Counted from the stretch's first letter, positions 16,430 to 26,285 are shown. The stretch: 64,000 bases of DNA from Streptomyces cucumeris (GCF_024295805.1 NZ_JANCLX010000043.1:1-64000); one strand, 5' to 3'. Notes: generated by a model from the sequence alone, not told the origin. Program-made: numbers and translations.

Positions 16430-17536
16430 TCAGCGGTCGAAGTCCAACTCCACCCGCTCACCGACCGGATGGGACTGACAGGCCAGCACATAGCCCGCCT
16501 CCACCTCGTCCGGCTCCAGCGCGAAGTTCCGGTCCATCCGCACCTCGCCGGAGACCAGGAACGCCCGACAGGTGCCGCACACCCCGCCCTTGCAGGCGTA
16601 GGGGGCGTCGGCGCGGTTGCGCAGCACGGTCTCCAGCAGCGCCTCCCCGTCCTGCACCGGCCAGGTGCCGGAGCGGCCGTCCAGGGTGGCCGTCACCGAA
16701 CTCCGCGACGCGGTGCCGGCCGGGCGCGGGGCGCCGGAGCCGGTCTCATCGGCGGTGTCGACGTGGAAGATCTCCTGATGGACCCGGCCACGGGCCACCC
16801 CGAGACCGCGCAGCGCCCGCTCGGCGGCGCTCACCAGCCCGTAAGGACCGCAGAGGAACCAGCCGTCCACCGAGTCCACCGGCAGCAGCGAGGGCAGCAG
16901 CGCGGTGAGCCGCTCCTCGTCCAGCCGCCCGGAGACCAGCCCGCTCTGCTGCTCCTCCCGGGAGAGGGCGCACACCAGCTGGAACCGGTCCGGCCAGCGG
17001 TCCTTGAGGTCGGCGACCTCCTCCAGGAACATCGTGGACGCGGCGGTGCGGTCGCTGCGGATCAGACAGAACCGGGCCTCGGGCTGCCGCTCCAGCAGGG
17101 TGGCGGCGATGGAGAGCACCGGGGTGATCCCGCTGCCGCCGACGACCGCCGCGAAATGCCCCGGCCGGGGCGCGAGCACGAACCGGCCCGCGGGCGCCAT
17201 GACCTCCATGACCTCACCGACGGCCAACTCCTTGAGGGCGTAGGTGGAGAACTCGCCCCCCTCCACCAGCCGGACGCCCACCCGCAGCAGCTCCGGTCCC
17301 GCGCCGCCGCCGGCCGGGGTGCAGATCGAGTACGTCCGCCGTATCTCGGCGCCGTCGACGAACCGCCGCACCGCGATGTGCTGTCCGGGGACGAAGCGGA
17401 AGGTCTCCCGCAGCGCGGGCGGCACCCGCAGGGTGACGGCCACCGAGTCCTCGGTGAGCCGCTCGACCGCCGCCACCCGCAGCGGGTGGAACGCGCCATG
17501 GTGTGTGGTGGCCTCCACCACCGCTTCCGCGGCCAT
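16430..17536 (-). CDS. paaE: phenylacetyl-CoA epoxidase, reductase subunit
   Basis: Supplies electrons from NAD(P)H to the PaaA/PaaC diiron oxygenase. The product is 368 residues. An FAD-binding domain (FRFVPGQHIAVR, RTYSICTP) and an NAD-binding domain (VVGGSGITPVLSI) are followed by a C-terminal plant-type 2Fe-2S ferredoxin (about 275-368) with CKGGVCGTC and a fourth Cys in LACQSHP. The ATG at 17536 is preferred because AAGGAG lies 5 nt upstream and it forms a TGATG overlap with the paaD stop; a GTG one codon earlier sits too close to that site. Last gene of paaABCDE. Confidence 0.93.
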   Translation of the reverse strand: MAAEAVVEATTHHGAFHPLRVAAVERLTEDSVAVTLRVPPALRETFRFVPGQHIAVRRFVDGAEIRRTYSICTPAGGGAGPELLRVGVRLVEGGEFSTYALKELAVGEVMEVMAPAGRFVLAPRPGHFAAVVGGSGITPVLSIAATLLERQPEARFCLIRSDRTAASTMFLEEVADLKDRWPDRFQLVCALSREEQQSGLVSGRLDEERLTALLPSLLPVDSVDGWFLCGPYGLVSAAERALRGLGVARGRVHQEIFHVDTADETGSGAPRPAGTASRSSVTATLDGRSGTWPVQDGEALLETVLRNRADAPYACKGGVCGTCRAFLVSGEVRMDRNFALEPDEVEAGYVLACQSHPVGERVELDFDR

Positions 17537-18057
17537 CACAACTCCTTGAAGTGATCGAAGGGTTCACGGCACGCCTCACAGCGGCGCAGCGCCTTGCACG
17601 CGGTGGAGGAGAAGCGGCTGAGCAGCTTGGTCTCGGTGGAGCCGCAGTGCGGACAGCGCACCCCCAGCTCGACGGCGACCGGGCCGCCCGACTCGGCACG
17701 GCTGGACGAGGGCGGCGCTATCCCGGCCTCGGCCAGCTTCCGCCGGCCCTCGGCGCTGATGGCGTCCGTGGACCAGGGCGGGGAGAGGACCGTAACGACG
17801 GCCACCTCGGGGATGCCGCGGTCATGCAGCACCCGCTCGATATCGGCGCTCATCGACTCCAGCGCCGGGCAGCCGGTGTAGGTGGGGGTCAGCTCGACCT
17901 CGACCCGGCCCGGACCCAGCACCCGCAGCCCCCGGACCACTCCCAGCTCGGCCAGGGAGATCATCGGCAGCTCGGGATCCGGCACGGATCCCGCCAGCCG
18001 CCACAGCTCCTCCTCGAGCGCGGTGGTGCCGGAGGCAGGGGCCGCCGGGGTCACCAT
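17536..18057 (-). CDS. paaD: phenylacetyl-CoA epoxidase assembly protein PaaD
   Basis: DUF59/MIP18-type iron-sulfur maturation factor required for the epoxidase, probably assembling its metal clusters. The product is 173 residues. The DUF59 domain (VPDPELPMISLAELG, LTPTYTGCPALESM, LSPPWSTDAIS) is followed by a C-terminal zinc-ribbon-like region with CPHCGS and two more cysteines in CKALRRCEAC. It starts at the ATG at 18057, overlapping the paaC stop; an in-frame GTG follows immediately. Coupled on both sides within paaABCDE. Confidence 0.92.
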   Translation of the reverse strand: MVTPAAPASGTTALEEELWRLAGSVPDPELPMISLAELGVVRGLRVLGPGRVEVELTPTYTGCPALESMSADIERVLHDRGIPEVAVVTVLSPPWSTDAISAEGRRKLAEAGIAPPSSSRAESGGPVAVELGVRCPHCGSTETKLLSRFSSTACKALRRCEACREPFDHFKEL

Positions 18058-18752
18058 GTCGCCCCCGGGTGGCTGCGGTGCAGATGCTGCATCTCCGCCA
18101 GCATCCGGCCGAACGATTCGGTGTGGACGCCCTGCCGCCCGGCGCCCGCCGCCCACGCACCCCGCCGCGGTCCCTCGGGAACCTCCAGGGTGGCGCGCTT
18201 CAGGACCGAGGTGAGACGGTCCAGCCAGTCGGCGTGCAGGGTGTCCCACTCCACCTCGCACCCCTCCACCGGCTCGAAGAGCTCACCGGTGAACCGCCAC
18301 AGGGCCTCCAGCGCCGTCCGCATCCGCTCATGGCTGTCCGCGGTGCCGTCGCCGAGCCGCAGCGTCCAGTGCTCGGCGTGGTCACGGTGGTAGGCGACCT
18401 CCTTGACCGCCTTGGCCGCGAGCGGGGCGAAGGGGCCGCCGCCCCGGGCCAGCCGCTCGTAGAGCAGCTCCTGATAGGTGGAGAAGCAGAGCTGACGCGC
18501 GATGGTGTGGGCGAAGTCCCCATTGGGCTGCTCGACGAGCTGCACATTGCGGAACGCCCGTTCCTCGCGCAGATAGGCGAGCTCGTCCTCGTCACCGGCC
18601 AGCGAGAGCAGCACCCGGGCCTGGCCGAGCAGATCGAGGGCGATATTGGCGAGCGCCACCTCCTCCTCCAGCACGGGGGCGTGGCCCGCCCACTCCCCCA
18701 GCCGGTGGGAGAGCACCAGTGCGTCATCGCCGAGGGCGAGGGCCGCGGTCAC
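18051..18752 (-). CDS. paaC: phenylacetyl-CoA epoxidase, structural subunit
   Basis: Ferritin-like helical subunit that dimerises with PaaA and supports the catalytic diiron subunit. The product is 233 residues with the typical start DALVLSHRLGEW and the segments ANIALDLLGQAR, AYHRDHAEHW and LHADWLD. The GTG at 18752 overlaps the paaB TGA (GTGA) and matches the family length; the longer upstream frame is shadow sequence over paaB. Confidence 0.92.
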   Translation of the reverse strand: MTAALALGDDALVLSHRLGEWAGHAPVLEEEVALANIALDLLGQARVLLSLAGDEDELAYLREERAFRNVQLVEQPNGDFAHTIARQLCFSTYQELLYERLARGGGPFAPLAAKAVKEVAYHRDHAEHWTLRLGDGTADSHERMRTALEALWRFTGELFEPVEGCEVEWDTLHADWLDRLTSVLKRATLEVPEGPRRGAWAAGAGRQGVHTESFGRMLAEMQHLHRSHPGATW

Positions 18753-19041
18753 AGGTGCTGCACCCCTTCCGGGATCTCGTAGAAGGTGGGGTGGCGATAG
18801 GGCTTGTCGGCGGACGGCTCGAAGAACGGGTCCTTCTCGTCCGGCGACGACGCGGTGACCGCGGTGGAGGGCACCACCCAGATCGACACCCCTTCCGAGC
18901 GGCGGGTGTACAGATCGCGGGCGTTGCGCAGGGCCATCTCGGCGTCCGGCGCGTGCAGACTTCCGGCGTGGGTGTGGGAGAGCCCGCGCCTGCTGCGGAC
19001 GAACACCTCCCACAGCGGCCATGCACCGCTCCGGTCACCAC

Positions 19042-19045
<4 letters not shown>
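18749..19045 (-). CDS. paaB: phenylacetyl-CoA epoxidase subunit PaaB
   Basis: Small structural subunit of the epoxidase complex, 98 residues, normal length. It shows the hallmark WPLWEVFVRSRRGLSHTHAG start and the DLYTRRSEGVSIWVV core. The ATG overlaps the paaA stop (ATGA) and its own stop overlaps paaC, so translation of the complex is coupled. Confidence 0.93.
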
Positions 19046-19992
<947 letters not shown>

Positions 19993-20034
19993 GCGAAGCC
20001 CCTTCGCCATCCGTCCCCGCGACCGGCCAGCCGA

Positions 20035-20052
20035 CCGACCGATCGTTCGGTT
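20035..20052. promoter_or_regulatory. PaaR-type operator in the paaA promoter
   Basis: CCGACCGATCGTTCGGTT, containing ACCGATCGTTCGGT, fits ACCGNNCGNNCGGT. The identical 18-mer, in the opposite orientation, occurs at 24692-24709. Confidence 0.72.
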
Positions 20053-20087
20053 CAATGGTGTGCCGGGGGAACGTAGGGTGTCAAGCC

Positions 20088-20096
20088 TGTGGATAA
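20088..20096 (-). promoter_or_regulatory. DnaA-box-like site
   Basis: TGTGGATAA preceded by CC, in the intergenic region between divergent paaA and the DUF5819 gene. Confidence 0.4.
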
Positions 20097-20214
20097 CGTC
20101 GAGGGCGCTGTGCCGACGGTTCCACATGGGTACCGTTCCGGGGGCGTGAGGGACCGCGGATGGCGCGGCCGGCCATGCGGGCGGGAGCCCCGGACACCAT
20201 CGGAGCGGGCGGGT

Positions 20215-20886
20215 ATGGCGGAGCCGGAGACGGATGACGAGACGGCGCGGCGGCTCGCGTCGCTCTCCCTGCCCGCCCAGCTGATCATCGCGGTGGCCAC
20301 CGCGATCGCGGCCGTGGCGGCCGCCATCCACCTCGGGATGGCGTTCCTGAACGTCGCACCGTCCAACACGCTCACCAAGCAGCACGGCGAGGCCATCGAC
20401 GACTACGTCTATCCGGAGTTCGAGCGGAACTGGAAGCTGTTCGCCCCCAATCCGCTCCAGCAGAACATCGCCGTCCAGGCCCGTGCGGAGATCCGCACGG
20501 CCGACGGCGGGACCGCGACCACCGGGTGGAGAAACCTCTCAGCGGAGGACGGCGCGGCCATCCGGCACAATCTGCTGCCCAGCCACACCCAGCAGAACGA
20601 GCTGCGGCGGGCATGGGAGTTCTACGTCTCCTCGCACGATGAGCAGGACCGGTCGGTCGGGGAACGCGGTCCGCTCTTCGAGCAGTACATCCGCCGGATC
20701 GTGATGCTCCGCTTCGGCCGCGAGGAAGGCGGTGGCACCGTGGAGCGGATCCAGGTGCGGTCCGCGACCACGGCCTTGCCCGCGCCGCCGTGGAGCGACG
20801 AGAAGATCGGCACCAAGACGGTCTACCGCCTCCTGCCGTGGTGGCCGGTGACCGGCGACGACCTTCCGGAGGCGAAGAGCCGGTGA
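20215..20886 (+). CDS. DUF5819 family membrane protein
   Basis: Single-pass membrane protein of 223 residues of unknown biochemical role. A hydrophobic helix (AQLIIAVATAIAAVAAA region, about 20-45) is followed by an extracytoplasmic domain with ERNWKLFAPNPLQQN, a signature of the family. The start is uncertain: the ATG at 20215 is used (GGAG 14 nt upstream), but in-frame starts up to 20089 exist. Its stop overlaps the HTTM gene start (GTGA). In size, topology and pairing with an HTTM protein it resembles SdpA of the Bacillus SdpABC system, an inference from architecture. Confidence 0.7.
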   Translation: MAEPETDDETARRLASLSLPAQLIIAVATAIAAVAAAIHLGMAFLNVAPSNTLTKQHGEAIDDYVYPEFERNWKLFAPNPLQQNIAVQARAEIRTADGGTATTGWRNLSAEDGAAIRHNLLPSHTQQNELRRAWEFYVSSHDEQDRSVGERGPLFEQYIRRIVMLRFGREEGGGTVERIQVRSATTALPAPPWSDEKIGTKTVYRLLPWWPVTGDDLPEAKSR

Positions 20887-22211
20887 CCGCGCCCGCGACC
20901 CCCTCGAACGCATCCGAGCCGGAGCCGGAGTCCGGCGCCGCGCCCCCGCCCGCCTCCGAGCGGCCGTCCACCGGGCCCGGCGGGCGCGCACGGCTCGGCG
21001 ACCGGCTGCACTCCGCCGTGGCGCGCGGTCACGCCCGCGTCAGCGGTTCGGCGCTCGGCCCGTACCAGACCGCGATCGTCCGGATCGGCTTCTCCTTCAC
21101 CTGGCTGCTCTTCCTGTTGCGGGAATGGCCCCACCGCCGCGAGCTGTACGGGCCCGACTCCCCGATGAGCTGGGACATGGCCAACCGGCTGCTGGACACC
21201 AACCGCGCCTTCAGCGCGCTGATATGGACCGACAGCACCCTCTGGTTCGAGATCGTCTACACCCTGGGCATCGTGTCGAGCGTGCTCCTGCTGCTCGGCT
21301 GGCGCACCCGCACCATGTCCGTGCTCTTCATGCTCGGTGTGCTGTCGCTCCAGAACCGCAGCGTCTTCATCGGCGACGGCGGCGACAACCTCATCCATCT
21401 GATGGCGACCTATCTGGCACTGACCCGGTGCGGACAGGTGTGGTCGCTGGATGCCCGCCGGGCCGCGCGGCGCAAGGAACCCTCCCGCGATACGACGGGC
21501 ATCGTGCTCTGGGCCGTGCTGGGCCTGGTGCTTCTCTGGGCGCAGCTGTTCACCGACGCCCGGCTCGCACTGACGGCGGACGGGCCGCTGCCCGGGATCG
21601 GCTGGGGCACGGTCCTGTGGGGGCTGTGGATCGTGCAGGCCGGCTGGTGGCTGGTGGGGCGCTACGCGCCGGGGGAGCCGCGCACCGTCCTGGACGTGCT
21701 CGCCAACCTCGCGCACAACGGGACCCTGCTGGTGATCATGGGTGAGGTGTGTCTGCTCTACGCCACGGCCGGCTGGTACAAGATCCAGGGCTCGCGCTGG
21801 CAGGACGGCACCGCCCTGTACTACCCGCTGCACCTGGATTACTTCGCGCCCTGGCCCGGTCTCGCCGATCTCATGGCGTCCAACGGCACGCTGGTGATGG
21901 TGCTGACCTACGGCACGGTGATCATGCAGGTCGCCTTCCCCTTCACCCTGCTCAACCGGCGGGCCAAGAATGTGATGCTCGTCCTGCTGATGCTGGAGCA
22001 CCTCGGCATAGCGATCATGCTGGGGCTGCCCTTCTTCTCGCTCGCCGCGCTCGCCGCCGACGCGGTGTTCCTGCCCACGGCCTTCCTGCTGTGGACCGGT
22101 GCCCGTGCGACCGGGGTCCGGAGCCGGGTGGTGGCGCGGGTACGGCGGCTGCGCGGGCCACGGGCTCCGGAGCGCGACGAGGAGCCCCGGGCCCGTACGC
22201 TCATCGGGTGA
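20883..22211 (+). CDS. HTTM-domain multi-pass membrane protein
   Basis: Integral membrane protein of 442 residues with the HTTM (vitamin K gamma-carboxylase N-terminal-like) domain. A Pro/Glu-rich head of about 60 residues is followed by at least eight hydrophobic helices. Conserved-looking motifs include RIGFSFTWLLFLLREW, GDGGDNLIHLM and TAGWYKIQGSRWQDGTALYY. The GTG at 20883 overlaps the DUF5819 stop. SdpB, which with SdpA matures the SDP toxin in Bacillus, belongs to the same superfamily. No candidate precursor peptide is visible beside the pair, so the substrate is unknown. Confidence 0.78.
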   Translation: MTAPATPSNASEPEPESGAAPPPASERPSTGPGGRARLGDRLHSAVARGHARVSGSALGPYQTAIVRIGFSFTWLLFLLREWPHRRELYGPDSPMSWDMANRLLDTNRAFSALIWTDSTLWFEIVYTLGIVSSVLLLLGWRTRTMSVLFMLGVLSLQNRSVFIGDGGDNLIHLMATYLALTRCGQVWSLDARRAARRKEPSRDTTGIVLWAVLGLVLLWAQLFTDARLALTADGPLPGIGWGTVLWGLWIVQAGWWLVGRYAPGEPRTVLDVLANLAHNGTLLVIMGEVCLLYATAGWYKIQGSRWQDGTALYYPLHLDYFAPWPGLADLMASNGTLVMVLTYGTVIMQVAFPFTLLNRRAKNVMLVLLMLEHLGIAIMLGLPFFSLAALAADAVFLPTAFLLWTGARATGVRSRVVARVRRLRGPRAPERDEEPRARTLIG

Positions 22212-22879
22212 GCAGCGACATGCACCCCGGCGGCAGCAGCGCCCAGGAACCGGTCCAGTACGACGAGGGCTTCACGCCCGAGGTCGGCGTCGGCCCGCAT
22301 CCCCGCCCCTGGCCGACCAGCGACCGCTACGACCCGGAGCTGCTCGAACACGGTGACCGCCGCAATGTCGCCGACCCCTACCGCTACTGGACCCGTGAGG
22401 CGATCGTCGCCGACCTCGACACCCGCCGCCATGACTTCCATGTGGCCATCGAGAACTGGAGCCACGACTTCAACATCGGGAGCGTGGTGCGCACGGCCAA
22501 CGCGTTCCTGGCGAAGGAGATCCACATCGTGGGGCGGCGGCGCTGGAACCGGCGCGGGGCCATGGTCACCGACCGCTATCAGCATGTCCGGCACCATCCG
22601 GACACCGCCGAGCTCACCGCCTGGGCCGCTGCCGAGGGGCTGCCGGTGATCGGGATCGACAACCTCCCGGGCGCGGTGCCGCTGGAGACCACCGAACTGC
22701 CGCGCCGCTGTGTGCTGCTCTTCGGCCAGGAGGGGCCGGGGCTGACGGAGGAGGCCCGCCGTCACGCGGCCATGGTGTGCTCGATCGCGCAGTTCGGCTC
22801 CACCCGCTCGATCAACGCGGGCGCGGCGGCGGCCATCGCGATGCACAGCTGGGTGCGGGTCCACGCGGCGGCCGGCTGA
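22208..22879 (+). CDS. SpoU/TrmH-family RNA 2'-O-methyltransferase
   Basis: SPOUT-fold methyltransferase that probably methylates ribose in tRNA or rRNA; target unknown. It has about 223 residues. Motifs I-III are visible: NIGSVVRTANAF, LLFGQEGPGLTEEA and the SAM-knot motif STRSINAGAAAAIAMHSW. The GTG at 22208 overlaps the HTTM stop (GTGA); an ATG at 22220 is an alternative. It shares the operon with the DUF5819/HTTM pair with no evident functional link. Confidence 0.87.
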   Translation: MSSDMHPGGSSAQEPVQYDEGFTPEVGVGPHPRPWPTSDRYDPELLEHGDRRNVADPYRYWTREAIVADLDTRRHDFHVAIENWSHDFNIGSVVRTANAFLAKEIHIVGRRRWNRRGAMVTDRYQHVRHHPDTAELTAWAAAEGLPVIGIDNLPGAVPLETTELPRRCVLLFGQEGPGLTEEARRHAAMVCSIAQFGSTRSINAGAAAAIAMHSWVRVHAAAG

Positions 22880-22906
22880 GCCGCCGCCGCGCGGACCCGG
22901 TGGGCG

Positions 22907-24628
22907 CTACGCCTGGCGCCGCACCTCGATCATCCGGAAGCGGCTCGCCACGAAGGCGCCGTCGCACAGGGCGGCGTTGGCCGACGGATTGCCGCCGGAA
23001 CCGTGGAAGTCGGAGAAGGCCGCGGTCTGGTTCACATAGACCCCGCCGGTCAGGTTGAGCGAGAGCTGCGCGCACTCCTCCAGACACGCCTCCTCGACCA
23101 GCCGCTCCACCTCGGGCGAGGTGGTGTACGCGCCGACGGTCATCGCGCCCTTGTCCCGGGTGGTGCGCCGCAGCAGGGCGACCGCGTCCGCCGCGGAGTC
23201 CACCGCGACGGCGAACGAGACCGGTCCGAAGCACTCGTCCAGATACGGCGCGTCCGCGTCCGCCGCCTCCCAGAACTTCCGCGCCCCGTCCGCCTTCACC
23301 ATCAGCGGCGTACGGACCGTGGCGTCCGGGAACTCGGGGTGGGTCACCGAGCGTGAGGCCAGCGCGACCCCGCCGAGCCCCGGCGCGGCCTCCAGCCGCT
23401 CCTGGACCCGGGGGCCGACGATCGCGCCCAGCAGCGCGCTCGCCCGAGCGTCATCGCCGAGCAGCCCCTCGACCGCGGCGCCGAGATCGGCCACCACCTC
23501 GTCGTACGACTTGGGCCCGGCCTCGGTGGTGATCCCGTCCCGGGGGATCAGCAGGTTCTGCGGGGTGGTGCACATCTGGCCGCTGTAGAGGGACAGCGAG
23601 AACGCCAGGTTGGCCAGCATGCCCTGGTAGTCATCGGTGGAGTCGATGATGACCGTGTTGACCCCGGCCTTCTCGGTGAAGACCTGGGCCTGGCGGGCAT
23701 GGGTCTCCAGCCAGTCGCCGAAGGCGGTGGAGCCCGTGTAGTCGATCACGCGGATCTCGGGGCGCACCGCGAGGACCTTGGCGATGCCCTCGTCCGGCCG
23801 CTCGGCGGCCAGCGTCACCAGATTGGGGTCGAAGCCCGCCTCGCGCAGCACCTCGCGCGCGGCCTGGACGGTCAGCGCCAGCGGCAGCACGGCCTGCGGA
23901 TGCGGCTTGACCAGCACCGGGTTTCCGGTGGCCAGCGAGGCGAAGAGCCCCGGGTAGCCATTCCAGGTGGGGAAGGTGTTGCAGCCGATCAGCAGCGCGA
24001 TACCGCGCGGAACGGCGGTGAACGTCTTGTCCAGCCGCAGCGGGTCCCGCTTGCCCTGGGGCTTGGACCACTCGGCCGACTGCGGGGTGCGGGTCTGCTC
24101 GGCGAAGGCATAGGCCACCGCCTCCAGCCCGCGGTCCTGGGCGTGGGGGCCGCCCGCCTGGAACGCCATCATGTACGCCTGGCCACTGGTGTGCATCACG
24201 GCCTGGGCGAACTCATGGGAGCGGGCGCTGATCCGGGCCAGGATCTCCAGGCAGACCAGGGCGCGCGTCTCGGGTCCTGCGTCCCGCCAGGCGGGCATCC
24301 CCGCCTTCATCGCGGGGAGGAGGACATCGATATCCGGGTGCGGATACTCCATGCCCATCTCCGCGCCGTACGGCGAGACCTCGGAGCCCGTCCAGCCGTC
24401 GGTGCCCGGCTGGTCCAGGTCGAAGCGGGTGCCGCGCAGCGCCTCGAACGCGGCGAGGCCCTCAGGGATGCCCAGGCTCGGGCGGCCCGTCTTGCCCTCC
24501 GGTCCGTAGGCCTTGGGGTGCTCGGGGTGCGGGGACCAGTACGCGCGGGTACGGATCGCCTCCAGTGCCTGGTCGAGGGTGGGGCGGTGCATCTCGGTCA
24601 ACTGCGCGGTGGTGAGTCCGGTGGTCAC
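22907..24628 (-). CDS. paaN: phenylacetate degradation aldehyde dehydrogenase PaaN
   Basis: Aldehyde dehydrogenase of the PaaN family, acting on the semialdehyde released after ring opening in phenylacetate degradation. The product is 573 residues with an ALDH fold, catalytic Cys in the SLYSGQMCTTPQN segment and a NAD-binding stretch GNPVLVKPHP. It lacks the C-terminal MaoC-type hydratase domain of the bifunctional enterobacterial PaaZ, so ring hydrolysis needs another protein. The GTG at 24628 has GAGGAG 10 nt upstream. A PaaR palindrome lies 64 bp upstream, shared with the divergent paaH-type gene. Confidence 0.9.
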   Translation of the reverse strand: MTTGLTTAQLTEMHRPTLDQALEAIRTRAYWSPHPEHPKAYGPEGKTGRPSLGIPEGLAAFEALRGTRFDLDQPGTDGWTGSEVSPYGAEMGMEYPHPDIDVLLPAMKAGMPAWRDAGPETRALVCLEILARISARSHEFAQAVMHTSGQAYMMAFQAGGPHAQDRGLEAVAYAFAEQTRTPQSAEWSKPQGKRDPLRLDKTFTAVPRGIALLIGCNTFPTWNGYPGLFASLATGNPVLVKPHPQAVLPLALTVQAAREVLREAGFDPNLVTLAAERPDEGIAKVLAVRPEIRVIDYTGSTAFGDWLETHARQAQVFTEKAGVNTVIIDSTDDYQGMLANLAFSLSLYSGQMCTTPQNLLIPRDGITTEAGPKSYDEVVADLGAAVEGLLGDDARASALLGAIVGPRVQERLEAAPGLGGVALASRSVTHPEFPDATVRTPLMVKADGARKFWEAADADAPYLDECFGPVSFAVAVDSAADAVALLRRTTRDKGAMTVGAYTTSPEVERLVEEACLEECAQLSLNLTGGVYVNQTAAFSDFHGSGGNPSANAALCDGAFVASRFRMIEVRRQA

Positions 24629-24691
24629 GACTGACCAACTCCTCGGCGGGCTGGGATTGAGCTGGGCTGGGATGGTCGACAGAGTTAGATT

Positions 24692-24709
24692 AACCGAACG
24701 ATCGGTCGG
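24692..24709. promoter_or_regulatory. PaaR-type operator between paaN and paaH
   Basis: AACCGAACGATCGGTCGG, the exact reverse complement of the 18-mer in the paaA promoter. It is placed to control both divergent transcripts. Confidence 0.75.
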
Positions 24710-24730
24710 GACAAGAGGGCCTGGCGAACC

Positions 24731-24739
24731 TGTGGATAA
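24731..24739 (-). promoter_or_regulatory. DnaA-box-like site
   Basis: TGTGGATAA preceded by CC, 24 bp before the ATG of the 3-hydroxyacyl-CoA dehydrogenase gene and 21 bp after the PaaR palindrome. Confidence 0.4.
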
Positions 24740-24762
24740 CTTCGTCCGAGAGGATCAGCGGC

Positions 24763-26283
24763 ATGACTGCGATCGACCGGGGACCGGCGCACACCAGCAC
24801 CGTCGCCGTCATCGGCACCGGCACCATGGGCCAGGGGATCGCCCAGGTGGCACTGGTCGCCGGACATCCCGTACGGCTCTACGACGCCGCGCCCGGCCGG
24901 GCGGACCACGCCGTCGGGGCCATCGCCGCCCGGCTCGGCCGGCTGGTGGACAAGGGCCGTCTCACCGCGGCCGACCGTGACGCGGCCCTCGGCCGCCTCG
25001 CGCCGGTCGCCGCCATCGAGGAGCTGGCCGGCGCGGAGCTCGCCATCGAGGCGATCCTCGAGGAACTGGGCGCCAAGCAGGAGCTGTTCACCGCGCTGGA
25101 GTCGGTCGTCCCCGACCACTGTCTGCTGGCGACCAACACCTCCTCGCTCTCCGTCACGGCCGTCGCGGGCGCCCTGCGGCTGCCGGACCGCTTCATCGGG
25201 CTGCACTTCTTCAACCCCGCCCCGCTGCTGCCGCTGGTCGAGGTCGTCCGCGGCGCCGCCACGGACCAGGCCGCCGCCGACCGTGCGTACGCGACCGTCG
25301 CCGCCTGGGGCAAGACGCCCGTACGCTGCGCCGACACCCCCGGCTTCATCGTCAACCGGCTCGCCCGCCCCTTCTACGCCGAAGCCTTCCGCGTCCACGA
25401 GGAGCGCGCCGCCGACCCCGCCACCATCGACGCCGTGCTGCGCGAGTCCGGCGGCTTCCGGATGGGCCCCTTCGAGCTGACCGACCTGATCGGCCAGGAC
25501 GTCAACGAGGCCGTCACCCGCTCCGTCTGGGAATCCTTCTTCCACGATCCGAAATTCACCCCCTCCCTCGCCCAGCGGCAGCTCGTCGACGCCGGGAGGC
25601 ACGGGCGCAAGTCCGGCCACGGCTGGTTCGACCACGCGGAAGACGCCCCGCGTCCCGCCCCGCACACCGCGGAACCCTGCGAAGCCCCCGACAAGGTGGT
25701 CCTGCACGGGGACCTGGGGCCCGCGGCCGCGCTCGTCGGGCTCATCGAGGAAGCCGGGATCACCGTCGTCCGTGAGCCCCGGTCCGCGGCGGGACATCTG
25801 GTCCTCCCCGACGGCACCCCGCTGTCGCTGACCGACGGCTCGCCGGCCACCGCCGACCGCGCCGCCCGTATCCACTTCGACCTCGCTCTGGACTACCGCA
25901 GCGCCTCGCGGATCGCCCTCGCGCCGTCCGGGGCCGCCTCCCCGGAGTCCGTACGGACCGCCATCGGGCTGTTCCAGGCGCTCGGCAAGCAGGTCAGCGT
26001 GGTCCGGGACGTCCCAGGGATGATCGTGGCCCGCACCGTCGCGATGCTCGTCGACTTCGCCCTGGACGCCGTCGCGCGGGAGGTGGCGAGCCCCCAGGAC
26101 GTCGACACCGCCATGCGGTCCGGGGTCAACTACCCGCGCGGACCGCTGGAGTGGGGCGAGGAACTCGGCGCCCGCTGGGTGCGCGACACCCTGCGCCGCC
26201 TCCATGACTCCTACCCCACCGGCCGCTACGCGCCTTCCCAGGCGCTGATCCGGCGTGCCGCCCTCCAGGAAGAGCTGCTCTAA
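24763..26283 (+). CDS. paaH: 3-hydroxyacyl-CoA dehydrogenase (PaaH type)
   Basis: NAD-dependent enzyme that oxidises the 3-hydroxyadipyl-CoA intermediate in the lower phenylacetate pathway. It has 506 residues, longer than simple 3-hydroxybutyryl-CoA dehydrogenases. The Rossmann motif GTGTMGQGIAQVA, catalytic region HFFNPAPLLPLVEVV and C-terminal helical domain (DTPGFIVNRL) are followed by a second degenerate C-terminal domain (about 300-506), as in PaaH. The ATG at 24763 follows a purine-rich site. It is divergent from paaN and followed 2 bp later by paaR. Confidence 0.86.
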   Translation: MTAIDRGPAHTSTVAVIGTGTMGQGIAQVALVAGHPVRLYDAAPGRADHAVGAIAARLGRLVDKGRLTAADRDAALGRLAPVAAIEELAGAELAIEAILEELGAKQELFTALESVVPDHCLLATNTSSLSVTAVAGALRLPDRFIGLHFFNPAPLLPLVEVVRGAATDQAAADRAYATVAAWGKTPVRCADTPGFIVNRLARPFYAEAFRVHEERAADPATIDAVLRESGGFRMGPFELTDLIGQDVNEAVTRSVWESFFHDPKFTPSLAQRQLVDAGRHGRKSGHGWFDHAEDAPRPAPHTAEPCEAPDKVVLHGDLGPAAALVGLIEEAGITVVREPRSAAGHLVLPDGTPLSLTDGSPATADRAARIHFDLALDYRSASRIALAPSGAASPESVRTAIGLFQALGKQVSVVRDVPGMIVARTVAMLVDFALDAVAREVASPQDVDTAMRSGVNYPRGPLEWGEELGARWVRDTLRRLHDSYPTGRYAPSQALIRRAALQEELL

Positions 26284-26285
26284 TC

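Noticed and set aside
20883..22211. HTTM protein as a vitamin K-dependent gamma-carboxylase
   Set aside because: It has only the membrane HTTM portion; the C-terminal carboxylase part is missing.
24763..26283. Classification as a plain 3-hydroxybutyryl-CoA dehydrogenase of about 285 residues
   Set aside because: The protein is 506 residues with a second C-terminal domain, as in PaaH, and sits inside the paa regulon.
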